Source: Proteobacteria bacterium UBA3588
GTDB taxonomy: Bacteria > Pseudomonadota > Gammaproteobacteria > Thiohalomonadales > Thiohalomonadaceae
DNA length: 12,260 bases
Reading direction: 5' to 3'
NCBI GenBank assembly: GCA_002376325.1
Contig: DFMR01000184.1
Coordinates: 5,597 to 17,856, forward strand
Shown: in pieces, positions 1 to 7,098 of the stretch
How the letters are laid out: the number at the start of each line of letters is the position of its first letter
How positions within the stretch are numbered: position 1 is the stretch's first letter
Notes under the pieces: model-generated
The model's database searches: none
What the model saw: only the letters and a program-made list of their open reading frames with translations
What the model was told of the DNA's origin: nothing
Made by a program: the position numbers and the translations under genes

Positions 1-43
1 CTCTATCGGGCCTACGACTGCCCACAGATTCCGCGGAGGAGCC

Positions 44-75
44 ATAAGAAAAGGGGCCGCGGCCCCTTTTCTTAT
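44..75. terminator. Perfect 32-bp palindrome, probable bidirectional terminator
   Basis: A 16+16 nt perfect inverted repeat: an A/T-rich outer part (ATAAGAAAA / TTTTCTTAT) around a GGGGCCGCGGCCCC core. Read on either strand it gives a GC-rich hairpin followed by TTTTCTTAT, the layout of a Rho-independent terminator. It lies 133 bp past the sugar kinase stop codon and is the first terminator-like structure on the minus strand after gcvPB that has no gene beyond it in the window. The symmetry would also let it serve a convergent plus-strand gene entering from the left. Confidence 0.75.
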
Positions 76-208
76 TGTTCTTTCGGCCAACACACCGAAC
101 AAGCGCAAAGGAATCTCGCTAGAGCGCAGCAAAGTCAGGCAGCCACCGCCCCTGGCGCTCCCCGCTGTGCGCACCACGCGCGGCTGCCGTGCCGCGGGTC
201 CAAGTCCG

Positions 209-1141
209 TTACATGTGATAGCCAAAGGCCTTGTGAAACCGGTTCTTGAACTCGTCGAAGCTGAAACGATGGTTCTGGGTTCCGTGGTGTTGGATCTTGA
301 TCGCGCCCATCAGCGATGCAACGCGCCCGGTAGTCTCCCAATCCAGTCCGTTCATCAAGCCGTAAAGCAGCCCGGCACGATAGGCGTCGCCGCATCCGGT
401 GGGATCGTGCATCTCCTCCACCGGCACCACCGGCACCTCGATGCGGTGCTGTTTGGTGTAGATCAGCGAGCCGTTGCCGCCGCGGGTGACGATCAGCGCC
501 TCGACCCGCTCGGCGATTTCGTGCGGCGCCAGCCCGGTGCGCTCCTCCAGTAGCTGCGCCTCGTAGTCGTTCACCGTCACCCAGGCGGCCAGATCGATAA
601 AATGCGTCAGGTCGTTGCCGTCGAACATCGGCATGCCCTGGCCCGGATCGAAGATGAAGGGGGTGCCGGCCTCGGCAAACTGTTCGGCGTGTTCGATCAT
701 GCCATCGCGCCCGTCGGGTGCGACGATGCCGAGGGTAGCGCCGCCGGCGTCGCCCACCTTGTTCTCATGGGCGAAGCTCATGGCACCGGGGTGGAAGGCG
801 GTGATCTGGTTGTCGTCCTGATCGGTGGTGATGAAGGCCTGGGCCGTATAGGTGTCTTCAAGTACCTTGATGTGGCTCATGTCGATGCCGCACTGCCCCA
901 TCCACTGGGCGTATGGATCGAAGTCGCGGCCGACGGTGGCCATCGGCAACGGGTTGCCGCCCAACAGCTTGAGGTTGTAGGCGATGTTGCCGGCGCAGCC
1001 GCCGAACTCGCGGCGCATGTCGGGCACCAGAAACGAGACGTTGAGGATGTGCACCTGCTCAGGCAGGATATGGTTCTTGAAGCGATCGTGAAACACCATG
1101 ATGGTGTCGTAGGCGATGGAACCGCAAATCAGTGCAGACAT
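209..1141 (-). CDS. PfkB-family carbohydrate kinase, adenosine-kinase-like
   Basis: A 310-residue cytoplasmic kinase of the ribokinase/PfkB fold, expected to phosphorylate a sugar or nucleoside hydroxyl with ATP. The N-terminal glycine hinge is visible in FGGCAGNIAYNL (residues 46-57). The NxxE magnesium motif is NDYE (191-194). The second PfkB signature is DPTGCGDAYRAG (246-257), with Asp252 as the likely catalytic base. The substrate cannot be fixed from sequence; the overall pattern resembles proteobacterial proteins annotated as adenosine kinase or generic carbohydrate kinase. The start is the ATG giving MSALICGS, eight codons inside the longest frame, because AAGGGGA (1148-1154) sits 6 nt upstream of it and the protein then begins directly at the first beta strand. 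It follows dgkA after a 123-bp gap holding an inverted repeat, and it is the last minus-strand gene before the palindromic terminator. Confidence 0.9.
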   Translation of the reverse strand: MSALICGSIAYDTIMVFHDRFKNHILPEQVHILNVSFLVPDMRREFGGCAGNIAYNLKLLGGNPLPMATVGRDFDPYAQWMGQCGIDMSHIKVLEDTYTAQAFITTDQDDNQITAFHPGAMSFAHENKVGDAGGATLGIVAPDGRDGMIEHAEQFAEAGTPFIFDPGQGMPMFDGNDLTHFIDLAAWVTVNDYEAQLLEERTGLAPHEIAERVEALIVTRGGNGSLIYTKQHRIEVPVVPVEEMHDPTGCGDAYRAGLLYGLMNGLDWETTGRVASLMGAIKIQHHGTQNHRFSFDEFKNRFHKAFGYHM

Positions 1142-1192
1142 GGATCGTCCCCTTCTATTTCTCAATGACGTCTCGCAAAAATCAAAAGCTTA

Positions 1193-1259
1193 TCAACCAC
1201 GGGGCGCACGGGGATTTCATGGTTTTTTCTACAAGTCTCCCCGTGTTCCCCGTGGTTGA
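1193..1259. repeat. Intergenic inverted repeat, copy 1 (TCAACCAC...GTGGTTGA)
   Basis: Two 22-nt arms (1193-1214 and 1238-1259) match as inverted repeats at 20 of 22 positions and enclose a 23-nt loop. The arms carry the CCACGGGG...CACGGGGA pattern shared with four other intergenic elements in this window. Both outer ends have changed together (TCAACCAC / GTGGTTGA instead of TTAACCAC / GTGGTTAA), which keeps pairing intact. AAAAG at 1184-1188 gives a short U-run after the hairpin in the dgkA to kinase direction. It could act as a weak terminator or RNA stability element; no function is shown. Confidence 0.85.
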
Positions 1260-1264
1260 ATCCT

Positions 1265-1648
1265 TTATTTCCAGAACCGGTCGAACAGGATGAAACCCCA
1301 TACCGTGGCGACGTTGAGCAGCGCCATGAAGACCGCGGCGGAACCGATGTCCTTGGCGCGGCCGGCCAGGGTATGGTGTTCGATGCCGACGCGGTCGACC
1401 ACCGCTTCGATGGCGGAGTTGATCAGCTCGACGATCAGCACCAACAGCAGGCTGCCGACCATTATCGCCCGCTCGATGCCGTTACTGCCCAGCCAGATGG
1501 CCGCCGGCACCATCACCACCAGCGCCAGCAGTTCCAGCCGAAATGCCTCTTCGAACTGCAACGCCGCCTTGAACCCCTTCATGGAGTAACCGAATGCCTT
1601 CAGCACATGGCTGAGGCCCCGATGATCCGGTTTGTTGATCTGCGCCAT
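1265..1648 (-). CDS. dgkA: Diacylglycerol kinase, prokaryotic DgkA type
   Basis: A 127-residue inner-membrane protein that phosphorylates diacylglycerol to phosphatidic acid with ATP, recycling lipid released by membrane-derived glucan and lipopolysaccharide modification. Length and layout match the DgkA family: an amphipathic N-terminus with EEAFRLE (33-39), three hydrophobic segments at about 40-53, 62-84 and 103-122, and the family signature ELINSAIEAVVDR (74-86). Glu74 and Glu81 sit where E. coli has its catalytic and metal-binding glutamates. AKDIGSAAV (98-106) is the conserved loop into the third helix. The ATG start leaves only a weak ribosome binding site (AGG within TAATAGGTCGGG). 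It lies 154 bp after gcvPB and 123 bp before the kinase, with an inverted repeat in each gap, so it may be partly uncoupled from the gcv operon. It is functionally unrelated to glycine cleavage. Confidence 0.97.
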   Translation of the reverse strand: MAQINKPDHRGLSHVLKAFGYSMKGFKAALQFEEAFRLELLALVVMVPAAIWLGSNGIERAIMVGSLLLVLIVELINSAIEAVVDRVGIEHHTLAGRAKDIGSAAVFMALLNVATVWGFILFDRFWK

Positions 1649-1689
1649 CCCGACCTATTACCTTTTCAAAAATTCAAAAAACAAAGCGA

Positions 1690-1786
1690 TTAACCACGCA
1701 GGACACTGGGAACACGGGGAAATCGATCCAATAGCCGGTTCGCTACAGCATTGTTGACCCCGTGCCCCCCGTGTTCCCAGTGGTTA
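1690..1786. repeat. Intergenic inverted repeat, copy 2, with 16-bp perfect inner stem
   Basis: Bounded by TTAACCAC (1690-1697) and GTGGTTAA (1779-1786). Inside, CACTGGGAACACGGGG (1704-1719) pairs perfectly with its complement at 1767-1782, leaving a 47-nt loop. On the minus strand the structure is followed by TCGCTTTGTTTTTTG (1675-1689), so it resembles an intrinsic terminator or attenuator between gcvPB and dgkA. The flank AAAGCGATTAACCAC is shared almost exactly with the copy at 10971. It occupies most of the 154-bp gap. Confidence 0.85.
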
Positions 1787-1802
1787 ATTCTTGGCCTAGC
1801 CT

Positions 1803-3251
1803 TTAGTCCTTCCACACCAGGTCCAGTTCGCGCGCCGCCTTGACGTCGTCGAGCCGCTTCACCGGCAGCGTGTGCGGGGCGCCGGTGACGACGGCGGGAT
1901 TCTGCTGCGCCTCTTCGCGGATCTTCGCCATCACCTCGACGAAGGCATCCAACGTCTCGCGGCTCTCGGTCTCGGTCGGCTCGATCAGCAGGCACTCGGA
2001 CACCAGCAGCGGGAAATAGGTGGTCGGCGCATGGAAGCCGTAGTCGAGCAGGCGCTTGGCAAAGTCACGCGCGGTGACGCCCAGCTCCTTCGCCTCCTGC
2101 TTGAGGGTGATAATGAATTCGTGAGTGGCGCGGCGCGCGGGAAAGGCGGGCGCGAAACCGGCGGCCTTGAGTTGCGCCATCATGTAGTTGGCGTTGAGGG
2201 TGGCGTACTCGGCGACCCGTTCCATCCCTGCACGGCCGATCATGCGGGCGTAGATGTAGGCGCGCAGCAGGATGCCGGTGTTGCCGGAGTGGGCCGAGAG
2301 ACGGCCGATGCTCTGCGGGCACTCCTTTTCGTCGAGCCAGCGGTATTCGTCGCCGTCGTAGCCGACCATCGGCACCGGCAGAAACGGCAGCAGGCGTTCG
2401 CCCACCACCACCGGGCCGGCGCCGGGGCCGCCGCCGCCGTGCGGCGTGGAGAAGGTCTTGTGCAGGTTGAGATGCACCACGTCGAATCCCATGGCGCCGG
2501 GCTTCACCTTGCCGAGGATCGCGTTGAGGTTGGCACCGTCGTAATAGAGCAGGCCGCCCGCCCGGTGCACGATGCCGGCAATCTCCTTGATGCGCCGCTC
2601 GAATACGCCGAGGGTGGAGGGATTGGTGAGCATGATGCCCGCCGTGTGCGGGCCGACCGCCGCCTGCAGCGCCTCGACGTCGACGTCGCCGTTGGCGTCG
2701 GTGGGGATCTCCCTCACCTGGTAGCCGCACATCACCGCCGTCGCCGGGTTGGTGCCGTGGGCCGCGTCGGGCACCAGGATCTCGGTCCGCGCGCCGTCGC
2801 CGCGCGCCTCGTGATAGGCGCGGATCATCGCCACGCCGGCGAACTCGCCCTGGGCGCCGGCCATCGGCGTGAGCGAGCAGCCCTTCATGCCGGTGACCTC
2901 CTTCAGCATCTCCTGCAGCTCGAACAGGCAGGCGAGAACGCCCTGGCCGTGGCTCTCGATGGGGGCATGAGGATGGCGCGCCAGGAAGCCGGGCAGCATC
3001 GCCAGGCTGTTGCTGCCGCGCGGGTTGTACTTCATGGTGCAGGAGCCGAGCGGATAGAACTGGGTATCGATGGAGAAGTTCTTCTGCGACAGCCGCGTAT
3101 AGTGGCGTACCGCGTCCAGTTCGGAGACCTCCGGCAGCAGCGGCCGGCGGGTGCGACGGAACCGCTCGGGAATACCGTCGTAGGCCGGCTGCGGGCCGGG
3201 GGTCTGGGCCGCGTTGAGGCGGCCCGGTTTGGAATGCTCGAAGATCAACAT
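1803..3251 (-). CDS. gcvPB: Glycine dehydrogenase (decarboxylating) subunit 2, P-protein beta subunit
   Basis: A 482-residue PLP-dependent subunit of the two-subunit P-protein. With GcvPA it decarboxylates glycine and passes the aminomethyl group to lipoyl-H-protein in the cytoplasm. The PLP lysine is Lys265 in HLNLHKTFSTPHGGGGPG (260-277), followed by the glycine-rich loop. Other family blocks are YPLGSCTMKYNPR (66-78), SLTPMAGAQGEFAG (126-139), AAHGTNPATA (163-172) and YYDGANLNAILGK (236-248). The length is normal for GcvPB, and it is clearly a separate gene rather than a fragment of fused GcvP, because the start is canonical and tpx intervenes. The ribosome binding site before the ATG is poor (no clear AGGAGG), and tpx ends only 18 bp upstream, so translation may depend on coupling to tpx. 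Part of the riboswitch-led gcv operon. Confidence 0.97.
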   Translation of the reverse strand: MLIFEHSKPGRLNAAQTPGPQPAYDGIPERFRRTRRPLLPEVSELDAVRHYTRLSQKNFSIDTQFYPLGSCTMKYNPRGSNSLAMLPGFLARHPHAPIESHGQGVLACLFELQEMLKEVTGMKGCSLTPMAGAQGEFAGVAMIRAYHEARGDGARTEILVPDAAHGTNPATAVMCGYQVREIPTDANGDVDVEALQAAVGPHTAGIMLTNPSTLGVFERRIKEIAGIVHRAGGLLYYDGANLNAILGKVKPGAMGFDVVHLNLHKTFSTPHGGGGPGAGPVVVGERLLPFLPVPMVGYDGDEYRWLDEKECPQSIGRLSAHSGNTGILLRAYIYARMIGRAGMERVAEYATLNANYMMAQLKAAGFAPAFPARRATHEFIITLKQEAKELGVTARDFAKRLLDYGFHAPTTYFPLLVSECLLIEPTETESRETLDAFVEVMAKIREEAQQNPAVVTGAPHTLPVKRLDDVKAARELDLVWKD

Positions 3252-3269
3252 GTCGTCGTCGCTTTTCGG

Positions 3270-3773
3270 TCAGTGCACGGCCGCGATGGCCTGGTCGTAA
3301 TCCGGTTCCTCGCCGATCTCGGGAACCAGTTGCGTGTAGATCACCTTGTCATCCCGATCCAGCACCACCACGGCACGGGCGCAGATCCCCGCCAGCGGCC
3401 CGTCCTGGATCAATACGCCGTAATCCTTGGCGAAATTCTTGTCGCGCATCATCGACAGGCCGATCACGTTCTCCAGCTGTTCGCCGGTGCAGAAGCGCGA
3501 CTGGGCGAACGGCAGGTCGGCGGAAACCACCAGCACCACCACTTGGTCGCCCAGCGCCTTGGCCGCCTCGTTGAACTTGCGCGCCGAGGCGGCGCAGACG
3601 CCGGTGTCGAGGCTCGGTACGATGTTGAGCAGCTTCTTCTTGCCCTTGTAGTCCGCCAGCGACACGTCGCCCAGGTCGCCGCGCGTCAGCGTAAACGCCG
3701 GTGCCGGGGTGCCGACCTTGGGCAGTTCGCCGTTGGTGTGGATGGTCGCGCCTCTCAAGGTGATAGTTGCCAT
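3270..3773 (-). CDS. tpx: Thiol peroxidase Tpx (atypical 2-Cys peroxiredoxin)
   Basis: A 167-residue thioredoxin-fold peroxidase that reduces lipid and other hydroperoxides using thioredoxin. The peroxidatic cysteine is Cys60 in PSLDTGVCAASARKFN (53-68), with Thr57 and Arg132 in the catalytic-triad positions. The resolving cysteine is Cys95 in SRFCTGEQ (92-99), the spacing seen in E. coli Tpx (Cys61/Cys95). A third cysteine, Cys130, lies beside Arg132. The start is the ATG with a strong site, AAGGAG at 3780-3785, 6 nt away. It sits between gcvPA (42 bp upstream) and gcvPB (18 bp downstream) on the same strand, with no repeat or terminator in either gap, so it is very likely cotranscribed with them. 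A link to oxidative protection of the gcv enzymes or of lipoyl groups is inference only. Confidence 0.97.
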   Translation of the reverse strand: MATITLRGATIHTNGELPKVGTPAPAFTLTRGDLGDVSLADYKGKKKLLNIVPSLDTGVCAASARKFNEAAKALGDQVVVLVVSADLPFAQSRFCTGEQLENVIGLSMMRDKNFAKDYGVLIQDGPLAGICARAVVVLDRDDKVIYTQLVPEIGEEPDYDQAIAAVH

Positions 3774-3779
3774 GGCCGT

Positions 3780-3785
3780 CTCCTT
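3780..3785 (-). promoter_or_regulatory. Strong ribosome binding site of tpx
   Basis: AAGGAG on the minus strand, 6 nt before the tpx ATG. It is among the best Shine-Dalgarno sites in the operon and contrasts with the poor site of gcvPB immediately downstream. Confidence 0.8.
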
Positions 3786-3815
3786 AGCGTTGGGATAAAG
3801 ACTGAAGTGTAGGTC

Positions 3816-5225
3816 TCAGAAAGTCCCCGCGCGCGGTCGCAGCTTGGTGCAGATGGGTCCGTCCTTGCGCCGTGACAGGATGCGCTCCAGATGCTGCGCA
3901 TAACGTTCGATATCGGCCTCGTCCTTGGTCTCGGTGGCACATATCAGGATCGCGTTGCCCAGTTCCGGGTAATCGGCGCTGAGGTCGTAGCCGCCCAGCA
4001 CGTCCTGCACCGCCAGGGCGCGCAGCACCTCGCCCACCGGCTGATTGATGCGCAGCACCACCTCGTGGAAATAGGGCGAACTGAACACCTGTTCGACGCA
4101 TTCGATCTGGGTCAGCCGCTCCACCAGGGCGCGGGTATTGGCGTGACAGGCGTGGGCGACGCGTACCAGCCCTTCGGCCCCCACCAGCGCCATATGGATA
4201 GTGGCGGCGGTCACCATCAGGCCCTGATTGGAGCAGATGTTGGAGGTCGCCTTGGCGCGGCGGATATGCTGCTCGCGCGCCTGCAACGTCAGAGTGAAAC
4301 CCGTGCGGCCGTCGAGGTCGACGGTGCGGCCGACGATGCGCCCCGGCATCTGCCGCACATGTTCCTGCTTGCAGGCCATGAAGCCGAAATAGGGACCGCC
4401 GGAGGAGAGCGGCGCGCCCAGCGGCTGGCCGTCGCCGACCGCGATGTCGGCGCCCCGTTCGCCCCATTCGCCCGGCGGCGTAAGCACCGCCAAGGCGACC
4501 GGATTGACCAGACCGATGGCCAGCGCATTGTTGACGTGGGCCCAGTCGGTAAGGGCATCCACCTCCTCCAGCACGCCGAAGAAGTTGGGCTGCGGGATCA
4601 CCAGCGCGGCGAACTCCTCGCCTTCGAAACGCTTGAGATATTCCGGCTCGATGTTGCCGCTGCCCGAGTGGTCCAGCTCCACCAGTTCGATGCCCTGATT
4701 CCTTACGATGGTGTGAACCACCTTGCGGTAGATGGGATGGACCGTGGCCGGCATCAGCACCCGCCGGCTCTTGGACTTGCGGTTGGCGCGCACCGCCATC
4801 AGCACCGCTTCGGCCAGGCCGGAGGCGCCGTCGTAGAGCGAGGCGTTGGAGACGTCGAGGCCGGTGAGGCTGGCGATCATCGTCTGGTATTCGTACAGCA
4901 GTTGCAGGGTGCCCTGGCTCGCTTCGGCCTGGTACGGCGTATAAGCCGTGTAGAATTCGCCGCGGGTGGCGATCTCCCACACCGCCGCCGGGATGTGGTG
5001 CTCGTAGGCGCCGGCGCCGATGAAGCAGAGCGGCATGCCGTCCTGCGCCGCGCGCTGGTGCATCAGCCGCGCCACCGCCATTTCGTTCATGCCCGGCGGC
5101 ACGCCCTCCAGGCCGCGCACGCGCAGCTCGGCGGGGATCTCATCGAACAGCGCCTCGATGCTGTCGGCACCTATCGCCGCCAGCATGGCCAGCACATCAT
5201 CTTCGGTATGCGGAATAAACGGCAT
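3816..5225 (-). CDS. gcvPA: Glycine dehydrogenase (decarboxylating) subunit 1, P-protein alpha subunit
   Basis: A 469-residue partner of GcvPB. It corresponds to the N-terminal half of fused GcvP and has no PLP lysine of its own. Family blocks seen: MPFIPHTEDDVLAML at the N-terminus, FIGAGAYEHHIPAAV (68-82), YTAYTPYQAEASQGTLQ (92-108) and NASLYDGASGLAEA (127-140). The C-terminal half keeps the aminotransferase-like domain (SNICSNQGLM, LGGYDLSADYPELGNAILIC). The tail after the ILSRR region (KDGPICTKLRPRAGTF) is rich in basic residues and looks like a short extension beyond the usual end. The ATG start has a modest GAGAG about 8 nt upstream. A REP-like pair fills the 139-bp gap from gcvH; tpx follows after 42 bp. 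Confidence 0.97.
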   Translation of the reverse strand: MPFIPHTEDDVLAMLAAIGADSIEALFDEIPAELRVRGLEGVPPGMNEMAVARLMHQRAAQDGMPLCFIGAGAYEHHIPAAVWEIATRGEFYTAYTPYQAEASQGTLQLLYEYQTMIASLTGLDVSNASLYDGASGLAEAVLMAVRANRKSKSRRVLMPATVHPIYRKVVHTIVRNQGIELVELDHSGSGNIEPEYLKRFEGEEFAALVIPQPNFFGVLEEVDALTDWAHVNNALAIGLVNPVALAVLTPPGEWGERGADIAVGDGQPLGAPLSSGGPYFGFMACKQEHVRQMPGRIVGRTVDLDGRTGFTLTLQAREQHIRRAKATSNICSNQGLMVTAATIHMALVGAEGLVRVAHACHANTRALVERLTQIECVEQVFSSPYFHEVVLRINQPVGEVLRALAVQDVLGGYDLSADYPELGNAILICATETKDEADIERYAQHLERILSRRKDGPICTKLRPRAGTF

Positions 5226-5243
5226 ATCTTACTCTCGAAAATA

Positions 5244-5362
5244 TTGTGGGAGCCCGGCTGCGCCGGGCGATTTACCTAACCGACATCGCCCGATGGTGGC
5301 TTCGGGCTTCCTGCCCTCTCGCCACATAATGCCTTCCATGGCAAAAAATCGGGCTCCTACAA
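5244..5362. repeat. REP/BIME-like inverted pair (TTGTGGGAGCCCG...CGGGCTCCTACAA)
   Basis: The ends TTGTGGGAGCCCG (5244-5256) and CGGGCTCCTACAA (5350-5362) are inverted copies matching at 12 of 13 positions. The first is followed by a tight hairpin GCCCGGC-TGC-GCCGGGC (5252-5268). This is the pattern of the gammaproteobacterial REP sequences beginning TGTRGGAGC, which are mobilised by RAYT transposases in several genera (known for the family; no RAYT gene is in this window). It occupies nearly all of the gcvH-gcvPA gap and is unrelated in sequence to the TTAACCAC elements nearby. Confidence 0.8.
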
Positions 5363-5364
5363 CA

Positions 5365-5760
5365 TCAATGGCTCTCTTCGGCAACCATCGCCGCGTAGGC
5401 GTCGGCGTCGAGCAGACCCTTCACGTCATCGACATTGGCCGGCTTCATGCTGAACAGCCAGCCGTCGCCGTAGGGCGCCTTGTTCACCAGTTCCGGATTG
5501 TCGGCCAGCAGTTCATTGGCAGCGACGACCTCACCGGCGACGGGCGCGTAGACGTCGGAGGCGGCCTTCACCGATTCCACCACCGCGCTATCCTGATCGC
5601 CCTTCAGCGCACTGCCCGCCTCGGGCAACTCGATAAACACCATGTCGCCCAGCAACTCCTGAGCATGTTCGGTGATGCCCACCGTGATGCTGCCGTCGCT
5701 TTCGACGCGCACCCATTCGTGGGTCTTGGTGTACTTCAGTTCGGCAGGTACGTTGCTCAT
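5365..5760 (-). CDS. gcvH: Glycine cleavage system H protein (lipoyl carrier)
   Basis: A 131-residue lipoyl-domain protein that shuttles the aminomethyl intermediate between P-, T- and L-proteins. The lipoylated residue is Lys65 in VVESVKAASDVYAPVAGEV (60-78). The N-terminus ELKYTKTHEWV (7-17) and the C-terminal DGWLFSMKP region match the family, as does the length. The start is the ATG giving MSNVPAEL, 16 codons inside the longest frame, because GGGAG (5767-5771) lies 6 nt upstream and the longer version would read into the repeat element. It needs octanoylation and sulfur insertion to work; lipoyl synthase is encoded first in the same operon. It is flanked by a TTAACCAC element upstream and a REP-like pair downstream. 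Confidence 0.97.
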   Translation of the reverse strand: MSNVPAELKYTKTHEWVRVESDGSITVGITEHAQELLGDMVFIELPEAGSALKGDQDSAVVESVKAASDVYAPVAGEVVAANELLADNPELVNKAPYGDGWLFSMKPANVDDVKGLLDADAYAAMVAEESH

Positions 5761-5782
5761 TGTTATCTCCCAGACAAAAGAT

Positions 5783-5991
5783 TTAACCACGGAGGGCACG
5801 GGAAACACGGGGTGTCGAAAAGCGCAAGACCATGTCGCCCAACCACCCGTGCGCCGACGCGCCGACCATCCAACTTAAAACCGTCAAAACATCAACCACC
5901 AGGAGTGCGGAGTCTCCGCGCGCAATCAGTAAGGCATCCATATACCCCGTGTCTGCCGTACCCAAAGGGCATAAATGCTCCCCGTGGTTAA
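5783..5991. repeat. Intergenic inverted repeat, copy 3, long and composite (gcvT-gcvH gap)
   Basis: Fills most of the 248-bp gap. The left arm 5783-5812 starts TTAACCACGGAGGGCACGGG and ends CACGGGG. The right arm 5945-5991 starts CCCCGTGT and ends CCCCGTGGTTAA, and it contains a GGGCATAAATGC block that recurs inverted at 10981-10993. The 130-nt centre has a small perfect hairpin GCGGAG-T-CTCCGC (5907-5919) and otherwise nothing recognised. AAAAG at 5776-5780 adjoins the arm on the gcvH side. Confidence 0.8.
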
Positions 5992-6008
5992 TCGTCGTTG
6001 ATCTTCCC

Positions 6009-7091
6009 TCAATCAATGCACGACTGGCCATTGCGCACGAAGGGCGGCTTGACCACGCGTGCCTTGTGACGCTTGCCGCGGATCTCCACCTCGCACTCGC
6101 CCACATCGCCGGCCGGTACGCGCGCCAGCGCCACCGCCCGCCCCAGGCTCGGCGCGAAGGTGCCGCTGGTGATCTCGCCCTCGCCCGCGGCGGTGAACAC
6201 CTTTTGGTGACAACGCAGCACGCCTTTGTCTTCCAGCACCAGGCCGATCAGCTGTGCCGGCGCGCCGTCGCGGCGCTGCTGCTCCAGTATCGTGCGGCCG
6301 ATGAAGCTGCGATCGTCCGGCTCCCACGCCACCGTCCAGGTCAGCCCCGATACCAGCGGCGTCGTCTCCTCGTCCATATCCTGGCCATAGAGATTCATCC
6401 CGGCCTCCAGTCGCAACGTGTCGCGCGCGCCGAGGCCGCAGGGCTTTACCCCCTGCTCGTAGAACGCGTCCCACAGCTCTTCGGCCTGCTCCGCCTGCAC
6501 CATGATCTCGTAGCCATCCTCGCCGGTATAGCCGGTGCGGGCGATAAACAACTGGCCCGACTCCACTGCGGCGAAACGCGGCAGATCCGGCGCGTTACCG
6601 ATACGCGGACCCAGCGCCGCCTGCGCCTTGGCGCGGGCATTGGGACCCTGCACCGCGATCATCGCCAGGTCCTCGCGCACCTCCACCTCGACGCCGAACG
6701 ACGGCGCGTGGCGGGTGATCCAGGCGATGTCCTTGTTGCGGGTGCCGGCATTGACCACCATGCGGTACCAGCTCGGGTCCATATAGTAGACGATCAGGTC
6801 GTCGATCACGCCGCCGCGTTCATTGAGCATGCAACTGTAGATCGCCTTGCCCTGCTGCGTCAGCCGCGCCACATCGTTGGCCAGCAGGTAGCGCAGCAGA
6901 TCGACGGCACGCGAGCTGCGCAGGTCGATCACGCACATGTGCGATACGTCGAACATTCCCGCGTCACGGCGCACCTGATGATGCTCCTCGATCTGCGAAC
7001 CGTAGTTGATCGGCATCTCCCAACCGGCGAAATCGACCATCTTCGCGCCCATCGCCACGTGGGCTTCATACAGCGGTGTTCTATTACCCAA
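6009..7091 (-). CDS. gcvT: Glycine cleavage system T protein (aminomethyltransferase)
   Basis: A 360-residue tetrahydrofolate-dependent aminomethyltransferase that releases ammonia and forms 5,10-methylene-THF from the aminomethyl-H-protein. Family blocks: TPLYEAHVAMGAKMVDFAGW (5-24), DAGMFDVSHM (43-52), NERGGVIDDLIVYY (90-103) with the catalytic aspartate at 97 or 98, TGYTGEDGYEI (187-197) and GLGARDTLRLEAGM (219-232). The barrel-like C-terminal domain has LGRAVALARV and ends normally. The chosen start is TTG at 7091, giving MGNRTPLYEAH as in relatives, with GAGGAG 7 nt upstream. The slightly longer frame would start on another TTG that overlaps this ribosome binding site. It follows lipA after 111 bp and precedes gcvH by 248 bp, both gaps holding inverted repeats. 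Confidence 0.96.
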   Translation of the reverse strand: MGNRTPLYEAHVAMGAKMVDFAGWEMPINYGSQIEEHHQVRRDAGMFDVSHMCVIDLRSSRAVDLLRYLLANDVARLTQQGKAIYSCMLNERGGVIDDLIVYYMDPSWYRMVVNAGTRNKDIAWITRHAPSFGVEVEVREDLAMIAVQGPNARAKAQAALGPRIGNAPDLPRFAAVESGQLFIARTGYTGEDGYEIMVQAEQAEELWDAFYEQGVKPCGLGARDTLRLEAGMNLYGQDMDEETTPLVSGLTWTVAWEPDDRSFIGRTILEQQRRDGAPAQLIGLVLEDKGVLRCHQKVFTAAGEGEITSGTFAPSLGRAVALARVPAGDVGECEVEIRGKRHKARVVKPPFVRNGQSCID

Positions 7092-7098
7092 TGTTGCT

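Noticed and set aside
3..47. Possible C-terminus of a plus-strand gene ending in TAA at 45-47
   Set aside because: Only 14 codons are visible, with no recognisable motif; too little to support a gene.
1655..1684. Promoter for dgkA (TTGTTT-18-TAATAG)
   Set aside because: The -10 would end 6 nt before the ATG, implying a leaderless transcript; the A/T-rich stretch is better explained as the U-run flank of the repeat.
1872..3812. Long plus-strand open frame (646 codons) opposite gcvPB and tpx
   Set aside because: It is antisense to two well-conserved genes, its product is an H/R/Q/G/A-rich string without recognisable motifs, and open antisense frames are common in GC-rich DNA.
1803..5225. gcvPA and gcvPB as a broken (frameshifted) fused gcvP
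   Set aside because: Each has full family length and a proper start and stop, and tpx lies between them; this is the natural two-subunit form.
3891..5279. Plus-strand open frame opposite gcvPA
   Set aside because: Shadow of the gcvPA coding sequence; no conserved motif.
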